A stretch of DNA of 26,695 nucleotides. It comes from Larix sibirica. Taxonomy: Eukaryota; Streptophyta; Pinopsida; Pinales; Pinaceae. The position numbers were made by a program, and so were the translations under genes. Each line of letters opens with the position of its first letter. Position 1 is the first letter of the stretch. The notes beneath the pieces were generated by a model. It saw only the letters and a list, made by a program, of their open reading frames with translations. It was not told the DNA's origin and ran no database searches. Shown in pieces: positions 20,896 through 26,695 of this stretch. Location: positions 22,687 to 49,381 of the forward strand of contig NWUY0300028329.1 of assembly GCA_004151065.3 (NCBI GenBank). Reading direction: 5' to 3'.

Positions 20896-21185
20896 AGGTA
20901 AGCTTCCAAGGGGGCTTCATTCCCGGGGAGACCTTCTTCGACAATGTCCAAAGTATCCTTGGCCTTCGACCCACTAGAGAGACCAACGTTATCTTTAGTA
21001 TCCTCGACCTGCTGGAGAACATCAAACTCATTGTTGCGCCCTAAGGAGAAATTGTCCCAAACCAAACTGGAGTCCATAGTTTCGAGACGCTCTCCCATCT
21101 TAACCAGGTTGGTTCTGATGTCCTTGAGTGTGACTTTATTGGCGTTCCAATTCAACGCCATTTCATCCACCAGTGTGCTCATCAT
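20892..21185 (-). pseudogene. Acidic helical piece of the same gag-like protein
   Basis: 97 codons from the ATG at 21185. It begins MMSTLVDEMALNWNANKVTL and continues with a heptad-like pattern (I, L, M and L spaced around DIRTNLVKMGERLETM) that suggests a short coiled coil, then an acidic, Asp/Glu/Ser-rich C-terminus. Coiled coils followed by acidic linkers are common at the start of plant retroelement gag proteins. Alternatively this could be an unknown host gene fragment. It joins the Arg-rich piece upstream with a frame change. Confidence 0.4.
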
Positions 21186-21406
21186 ATTTTAATCAACCAG
21201 TAGTGATTGATATTTCCTCGATGCCTCCCCGAGGTTAGAATGGTCGCCACTTTGCGAGCTTCCCAACTATCAATAAGGCCGTGGGTAGAGCCATAGACGC
21301 TCTCGGCATATCCGTCCATAGCTACCCAGTCGGTGGTGTTTCTAGCGCGTCTTCCCATGCCGCGCCTGCTACCACCCCTGCGTGGAGTTCCTCTTGGTCT
21401 TGTCAT
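21182..21406 (-). pseudogene. Arg/Gly-rich N-terminal piece of a gag-like protein
   Basis: 74 codons from the ATG at 21406. The start is strongly basic (RPRGTPRRGGSRRGMGRRAR), then DWVAMDGYAESVYGSTHG and a segment ending in NINHYWLIKI. A basic N-terminus of this kind suits nucleic-acid binding. Its stop overlaps the start of the next frame as ATGA, so either a four-base overlap or, more likely, a one-base frameshift separates what was once a single protein. The function is inferred from composition and context, with no domain match in hand. Confidence 0.35.
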
Positions 21407-21581
21407 GACGAAACACTAGCAAAGAGCGTCATAAACCAGAGCTGGGGAAAGAGTAGTGTAAATGGATCTCAAACAAGCAACGATACAGATTAGAGCTAGA
21501 GCAGGAACAATGGATGAATCCACCATGTAGACGTGGGGCCAAATGCAAGCCAACGGACTCTCTTTAACCCAACTGTTGGAG

Positions 21582-21731
21582 TCAATGTTTCTGGCAATCA
21601 TCTTGGAAAAGGTGGCGAGTTAATGCGTTGAGTACTTTCCAGCTCATTCTCTGTCGTCGAAACGACTCCAGCATGGTGCCGATTAAATGTCGGGCCTCGA
21701 TTACGTTCACGTTGTATTGAATCCTCGTCAT
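21582..21731 (-). CDS. Small ORF of 49 codons at the head of the GC-rich island
   Basis: ATG at 21731 to TGA at 21584-21582. The product begins MTRIQYNVNVIEARHLIGTM and continues through a basic, helix-favouring stretch (SFRRQRMSWKVLNALTRHLF). Amino-acid use is unlike the AT-biased frames elsewhere. It lies 170 bp upstream of the Arg-rich frame on the same strand. It may be a leader ORF of a retroelement or a fragment of a longer protein broken by a frameshift. I do not recognise the family. Confidence 0.3.
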   Translation of the reverse strand: MTRIQYNVNVIEARHLIGTMLESFRRQRMSWKVLNALTRHLFQDDCQKH

Positions 21732-21907
21732 CGTTTGGTTTCGTGTGCTGGAAGGAGTCTCCTTGCTAGCGAGTGAACTCGTCTAGGTGGAAATCTATGG
21801 AAGGATGCTGGCCCATGTTTGTGTCGGTGTCACCTGGATCCGGGGTATTATAATAGGAATTTTTATAGAAAATGTAGAATTATATTATATTTTGTGTTGT
21901 CAATTGG

Positions 21908-22067
21908 GTTTAGTTTTAGTGATTGAAAGATGGAGTGTCCATTTGGCCTTGTGCCTCGAAGAATCTAGGGTTTACCCTGGGTACCATCCTTGAAATGAGG
22001 GGAAGTGCAAACATTTAGAACAATCATTTTCAGTGATAACAAAGTTCATTGAGTAAAAAAAAAAAAT
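21908..22067 (+). mobile_element. Second SINE copy, 3' part
   Basis: GAATCTAGGGTTTACCCTGG and GTACCATCCTTGAAATGAG (21961-21999) match the body of the SINE at 4147-4372 (GAATCTTGGGTTTACC, GGATACCATCCTTAAAATGAG). Upstream similarity is weaker (TTTTAGTGA at about 21914). There is no clear A/B-box head, so the copy looks 5'-truncated. A run of A (about 22056-22067) may be its tail. It abuts the GC-rich island. Confidence 0.6.
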
Positions 22068-23719
22068 AGAGACCAAGACTATGATTGTATTACATTCAAG
22101 TCATAAGAGTTGTATAAGCAATTTTATACCAAAATATAATGAGGGTACATACAAATGGTTGTCATTTAAAGATGAATAGATCATTCCCTTACTATCTCAG
22201 GTTGTTTTCTTTCACAATGATGAGTAGGAGTCTATATTAAAATAGGTTGTGGTCGAACTGTATCGCTAAGTGGATTACAAAATGGGAGGAAAGTCTATAG
22301 GCCATACCCCTTGCTCTTCTAATACCATCAACCTATGCAGTTTAAAACTTGATAATTGTTCAAAGACCATTTGAGAAAGAAGCCACAAGAATATTACCAA
22401 ATAAACTAGCCCAATAGACACACAAATAACATTGCATCTAAAAAGAACCAAGAAATTTCAAGTATGCCCAACATGGGCATCCATCTCATGGTCCACTTGG
22501 GTTGATGTGTCTTAGGAGTCCATAGTTGTTGCAGTAGACATGACTATGTGAGCAGGTGGAATCTGCCTCCATGAGTTGGGTAAGTGACAAGATGTTCCAT
22601 TGAATTGCCAAGGAGGTCAAAGGACACCAAGTCCATAGAGGTCTCCTTGCAACTTGGATGAGGAGGAGAACAAAGTTAGGAGGGAGATTGAGAAATTCCA
22701 TAACACACCCCAACAAAGATTGCATGGATGGCCATTTGAACCTATTTGAACCATAGCAGTGACAACTAACATTGCTTGAGTCTCCTCTTCCCATTCATAA
22801 AGGCTGCGTATGTGCTCTCTTATGTTAATAGTGCATTGGTCCTTGATTGTGTTGTGTTCCTTCAACTACTTATTAAATCCCTCCTTCCATTGATTCCACT
22901 AGAATGTCAGATAGTTCACATCCCATTGGTCTCTACAATATCCTTCTCACATTTTTTAACCCTTGCATAGGTCCTTCAAGTCATAGGGGAGGCATAAACT
23001 ATTCCTACAATAATAGTGCACCATGGAAATGCTCACTTGGTGCTAAGGTATTCTCGAAATAACGGTTCAAATAGAGAAGGTTGCAAAGGGAGCTTGTTCT
23101 CCTTTCAATGGGTGATACCATATGGATTCTTCTATTCCACTATTTATCCTCCAAACCTCCAATTTTTCCAACATACATGAACCTAACCAAACGTTGTATT
23201 ATTCATTACATCAGTTGTGTGAAGAATGAATGAGGTAAGTTGGTGGTGGGATGATATTCTTTACCCTTATATCCATGTAATATGACGCATGGTGTTTGTC
23301 ATTCCTTGTGATTTAATTCCATTAGGAGGTGGGATGAGGTGCACATGGAATTGTGAATTTTTTTCCCCTCCCTTTTGTACATCAAACCTAGATCTAATCC
23401 AACTCCAATATTCATTTATGAATTCACCTCCATGTTTAGATTGCCAAGGATGTAAAAAAACAATATAGAGGCATAATCTTCTCCCACTGCTAGCATTCAT
23501 TGACAAAGTATAAAGAATTTTAGGTTGGGAAAGTTTTCAATTATACAATGCCTTTATCATGATCATTGAATCACCAATAACTATGAATTTGTGAACTTAT
23601 TTTCTTATTAAGATAAATAATCCTTAAAACAAAAACCATAACCATAACCATTACCTCATTGTTTGTGGTGATGCCTAAATTTTGTGTATTCTAATTCTCT
23701 ATTTTTTTCGTAATCATAA
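22068..23719. other. Unassigned stretch, mixed composition
   Basis: The minus frames at 22865-22617 and 22794-22486 overlap in different phases. The first begins MKEHNTIKDQCTINIREHIR and reads somewhat like protein, so a decayed gene or transposon fragment around 22480-22900 on the minus strand is possible. I could not match it to a family. The rest (23000-23719) holds only short chance frames. Confidence 0.35.
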
Positions 23720-23778
23720 ACACCCTAACACCTACCACCCCTCATCTCACACCCTAACACCTACCACCCCTTGTCTCA
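23720..23778. repeat. Two-copy tandem duplication, 29-bp period
   Basis: ACACCCTAACACCTACCACC followed by CCTCATCTC, repeated with CCTTGTCTC in the second unit. It is C-rich on this strand. It resembles telomere-like CCCTAA only over a short core and is not a telomeric array. Confidence 0.85.
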
Positions 23779-23920
23779 CTTTATTGAAACACCTTTTTAT
23801 TAATTCAAATTTGTGAAAGGTCTAAATTATATTCTCCTCATATTATTATGAAAGGTGGTTATCCACCTTATGACAAAACAAATGTTGAATCTTAGTATCA
23901 AATGAATGAAAACCTTTTTT

Positions 23921-24168
23921 AAATTATCAATGATGTTTTTCATCGTCACATGACTGTAGGAAATTGTCATGAATCATGCTTCTCATAGTTAATATTTTTA
24001 GCACTTATCAACTATTAAAGATTATATTTTGTCAATTTTGATAAAAATTATCAATGATGTTTTCATCGTCACGTGACTGTAGGAAATTGTCATGAATCAT
24101 GCCTCTCATAGTTAATATTTTTTTTGCACTTATCAACTATTAAAGATTATATTTTGTCAATTTTGATA
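23921..24168. repeat. Two-copy tandem duplication, 124-bp period
   Basis: Units at 23921-24044 and 24045-24168 are nearly identical. Both contain TCATCGTCAC(A/G)TGACTGTAGG, CATGAATCATGC, CTCATAGTTAATATTTTT and GATTATATTTTGTCAATTTT. They differ by a handful of substitutions and by the length of T runs. This is the largest recent-looking local duplication in the window apart from the assembly repeat. Confidence 0.9.
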
Positions 24169-24754
24169 ATAGTTACTGGATTGTTTAATTAGACTAATAG
24201 ATCAAAACAATATGATAGGGAGGATTGGTGTAAACAATGGAGTAATTCATCTCGTTTAAATTGGCAAGCCACATGAGGCAACCAAATTTGTATTAAGTGA
24301 TATATTCATATATAAGAAAAGTAATATATTTATATAAAAGAAGGAAGTATGATATATGTAGGGTTTTTATGAGTTTTTGTATATTAAGTTGTTTAAGATG
24401 TTTTTGGTTAATGTATGTTTGATTGTATTTTTGGAGTTTTTTTTAATGAGCCTAATCAAAGTAGTTTAGGAATAACTCGAGTGGAGTCATTCTTTTTATA
24501 AATCATTATCGTTGTTTTTATTTGAAGTATAATAATAGCTTGAAAATTATCAATAGAATAGATTTTTATACATTATATTTTTTTATAAAAATAATTGAAG
24601 ACAAATAAATCAAAATATTACAAATTTTGAGAGATTCAAAATTTGATGGTTGAGATAATGTTATTTTTAATTCTTAATTCTTATATTATAAATTTGTCCC
24701 TTGAACACACCATGGATGGAGTGGTGGAGGTAAAAAATCACATTGATTTTATTC
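24169..24754. other. AT-rich spacer, nothing recognised
   Basis: No frame of 60 codons and no element end, up to the target-site duplication at 24755. Confidence 0.5.
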
Positions 24755-24765
24755 CCTTCATTCAT
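24755..24765. repeat. Target-site duplication, left copy
   Basis: CCTTCATTCAT is identical to 25616-25626. It lies directly next to the T run (the A tail on the minus strand) of the inserted unit. This is the position expected for the 3' target-site duplication of a minus-strand retro-insertion. Confidence 0.75.
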
Positions 24766-24782
24766 TTTTTTCCTGGAAAAAA

Positions 24783-24797
24783 AGCGTAATTTTATTT
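24783..24797 (-). terminator. Polyadenylation signal of the inserted unit
   Basis: The minus strand reads GAAATAAAATTACGC, with a canonical AATAAA about 20 bp before the terminal A run that meets the target-site duplication. The spacing fits cleavage and polyadenylation of the RNA that was copied into this site. Confidence 0.5.
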
Positions 24798-24902
24798 CAT
24801 CTTGCGAGTACAAAATTACATTGGATCTTCAACACTCTTGAAGAGTGCATATGTTGCTAAGCAGTATAAATGAATGTAGGATCTGCTACGAGCTATTCAG
24901 CT

Positions 24903-25334
24903 TCATACAAATAAAAAGCAGATACTAAGGTACCTCAGGAAACTACATCTACAAACCAAAATCTGGGTAGCCATGAATGGCTCGAAACTAGCAGAAAAAA
25001 GCCGTAGATTAAAGGTGAAAGAAACAAGGTAAAGTAAAACGATTTCTAGAAACCTTGAAATGAATGTAGAGCCACTAGCATCTGCAAAGAGAAACCCCGA
25101 GACCTTCGATAATATGCCTCTCCTCGACAGCCCAAAAAAAAAACGGCTCCCCGGCATGGAAGTAGCTGCCACCGAGAAGGGCAAGAGTCTGTCGTCAGTG
25201 CCAAGCAGACGTCCGCCTCCATCGCCATTCCAGGGACAAGGAAGCCCCAAAGCGTAGAGCTCAACGGATCCGCCGTCAACAATGGAGGAAGTGGGGCCTG
25301 TTGCTCTACAGACCTCTGATGCTGCTGCCGTCAC
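24903..25334 (-). pseudogene. 143-codon open frame within the inserted unit
   Basis: This is the longest open frame in the window. It has no ATG start: it opens at a GTG overlapping the stop of the upstream 40-codon frame. The first half is Gly/Ser/Leu-rich (LPCPWNGDGGGRLLGTDDRL). The second half is strongly hydrophobic (FLEIVLLYLVSFTFNLRLF, then ILVCRCSFLRYLSICFLFV) and could form two membrane segments, though T-rich 3' untranslated DNA often translates this way. The absence of an ATG and of any known motif, and its place in a retro-inserted unit, argue for a pseudogene or non-coding RNA. Confidence 0.3.
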
Positions 25335-25453
25335 CCGTCCAAGGACGCCCAGCCCCGGATGCTTCCCTCTTTACAAATACCACCGTCGCCACCACTGAGA
25401 AGCAAAAGAAACCCACTACCCAATGGGTCGCCGCACCAAGGCGCCGCCAACAT
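25331..25453 (-). pseudogene. 5' open frame of the inserted unit, 40 codons
   Basis: ATG at 25453 to TGA at 25333-25331. It begins MLAAPWCGDPLGSGFLLLLS and continues Gly-rich. The stop overlaps the next frame (GTGA), so a single-base frameshift may have split one longer frame. Two shorter ATG frames precede it (near 25530 and 25495). It is unrecognised and may be the leader of a non-coding element. Confidence 0.25.
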
Positions 25454-25615
25454 TCCAAAGCGGAAAGAAAACACCTTCAGTCGGCCATGACAAGAAGCAA
25501 ACTCAAAGGAGAAAGAGAAGAGCGGCCATGGAAGAATCTATGGCCGCCAAAATCAACTTCGGAAGCGAACTATCAAAACCCTAGTTGTAGAGGGGGCCAA
25601 TGTTTTGGCTTATCT

Positions 25616-25626
25616 CCTTCATTCAT
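25616..25626. repeat. Target-site duplication, right copy
   Basis: CCTTCATTCAT, identical to 24755-24765, adjoins the 5' end of the minus-strand inserted unit. Confidence 0.75.
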
Positions 25627-26695
25627 ATCTATAAAGAGTTCAAAATAAAAGTAGATGATCTCTCTAAGTGAGCTTTATCATTGCAAAAAAACACTTTGAT
25701 CATTAAACAATGAGGATACTTTATCCTCTAAAACTAATTTATCACTCTTTTGATCATAGCTAGAACCAAAAACATTTCAATTTTTAGAAAAAAAATGTTT
25801 TTTTGTAAAATCTATATTTAAGGCTTTTTTTGCATTTGTTCTTGATGTTTTGAAGGTAGAAGGTCATTTGGACCTAGATGACTATACATAAATTATGATA
25901 AGATAGAAATTAATTCTAAATTTTGAATATGAATCTAATTAATATATATTTTAATTCAAACTTGATATATTAAATACACAGTTTTTTTAAATTAATATAA
26001 AAATTTAAAAATATTTTATATATTTAAAAATATATTAAATATTTTAATAACAACGTGGTTTTAAAAAATAAACTTATTTCCAACCAAGCCTTAATGTGAA
26101 ATGAAGCTATCCTTCATAAAACCAACATAGTATTATGTGCATGTATAGATTTCCTATGCAAAAGGAGAATATTCACATTGCTCTTTGACAATACAATGTC
26201 AAAGAACAAAAGGTGAAGACATCTCCGGTCCTATAAAGTAGGTTTCCTTTTTCTTAAGTCGTGATTGGGAGAAGAGAACATCAAGCATGTTAGTGGAAGT
26301 GTAAGCACGGTCCCACAACTCTAATTCCAATTAAAACTATACGGCCAGAATATTATGAAGTAAAATGCGGAATTTGATGAAAAGTTTTCAAAATAAGACA
26401 GGCACCCTCATTTCTTAGGCCCACTATTCGTGTTAGTGCGCAACTTTCATATTAATGTTATTAATATCAATAATTTATGTTTGAAATATGTAACATTAAT
26501 TAAAGTTGGATAGTTTGAACAGGGGATGTGGCATGTTGTATGGCATTAATTTTTAACAATGGAGTAGTTTAAATATTTTATGTTTTTTTTGGTATATTTT
26601 TGGTTGGAAATCTTCAAAAAAATTTAGAGTTATATATATTAGTTTTGGAAATTACATAACTTAAGTGTTATAGGGGTATTTGAGGGTGTTGAATC
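25627..26695. other. AT-rich spacer to the window end
   Basis: Very AT-rich at about 25900-26060, with no gene, RNA gene, element end or repeat array that I can support. Confidence 0.5.

Larger units (their letters stand above)
20526..21835 (-). mobile_element. GC-richer island: probable leader and gag-like region of a retroelement
   Basis: The base composition changes sharply near 20525 and again near 21840, with a visibly higher GC content between. On the minus strand there is a leader-like stretch with a 49-codon ORF, then three consecutive gag-like pieces in different frames. The first is basic and Arg/Gly-rich, the second is helical and acidic, and the third is Pro/Ser-rich. At the high-coordinate edge, GGATCCA followed by GGTGACACCGACAC could be an LTR end plus primer-binding site, but this is speculative. 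No polymerase region follows. The island looks like an inserted fragment, of retroelement origin by inference. Confidence 0.4.
24766..25615 (-). mobile_element. 850-bp retro-inserted unit (LINE-mobilised; LINE derivative or processed transcript)
   Basis: The unit is flanked by an exact 11-bp direct repeat and, on the minus strand, ends in a short A run right at the duplication. These are the marks of insertion by LINE machinery. Its composition differs from the flanks: GC-rich for the first 550 bp (about 25600-25050 minus), AT-richer at the 3' end, with GAAATAAAATTACGC (24797-24783) supplying an AATAAA signal just before the tail. The 5' end has a pyrimidine-rich GGCCCCCTCTAC followed by CTAGGGTTTTGA, typical of plant mRNA or LINE leaders. 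No reverse transcriptase is present. It could be an internally deleted, non-autonomous LINE or a retrocopy of an unknown mRNA. Confidence 0.65.

Noticed and set aside
23720-23778. CCCTAA-containing repeat considered as interstitial telomere sequence
   Set aside because: The period is 29 bp and CCCTAA occurs once per unit, so it is not a run of the 7-bp plant telomere unit.
25301-25648. 115-codon plus-strand open frame, Lys/Arg-rich
   Set aside because: It runs antisense to the inserted unit and crosses its boundary and target-site duplication, so it cannot be the native frame of that unit. Its composition is a by-product of the GC-rich minus-strand sequence.

Overview
The window looks like intergenic, repeat-derived nuclear DNA from a plant with a large genome. 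A gymnosperm such as a conifer is my best guess, but the sequence does not prove it. The reasons are strong AT richness, long stretches with a stop every few codons in all frames, microsatellites, a tRNA-derived SINE, decayed LTR-retrotransposon pieces and a LINE-mobilised insertion. I find no intact protein-coding gene, no rRNA or standard tRNA gene, no CRISPR array and nothing prokaryotic. Most open frames are 60-100 codons long and look like chance. The coding-like traces that stand out are all broken.

Layout. 1-1250: AT-rich, no recognisable feature. About 4057-1255, minus strand: the 5' part of a decayed LTR retrotransposon, in the order LTR with a TATA-like box, gag-like segment, retropepsin-like segment. 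About 4147-4372: a tRNA-derived SINE with A and B boxes and a poly(A) tail. 4373-8500: AT-rich DNA with many two- or three-copy short tandem duplications. About 9364-8640, minus strand: an LTR-like sequence with TATA and AATAAA signals. 9719-13990: a near-perfect 2.14-kb direct repeat whose two copies meet at a single N (11856). This is almost certainly an unmerged contig overlap, so the true locus is probably about 24.6 kb. 14030-17960: low-information DNA with microsatellites and one or two weak pseudogene-like frames. 17960-20520: AT-rich, with several tandem duplications and a possible LTR remnant. 20530-21835: a GC-richer island with broken minus-strand frames resembling the leader and gag of a retroelement. 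About 21908-22067: the 3' part of a second SINE copy. 22070-24750: unassigned, with tandem duplications of 29 and 124 bp. 24766-25615, minus strand: an 850-bp retro-inserted unit with a short A tail and an 11-bp target-site duplication. 25627-26695: AT-rich, nothing recognised.

No genes work together here. The window is a record of transposition, decay and local duplication. The best-supported observations are the assembly duplication, the TSD-flanked insertion at 24766-25615, the gag-protease remnant, the SINE pair, and the unusual number of short tandem duplications.
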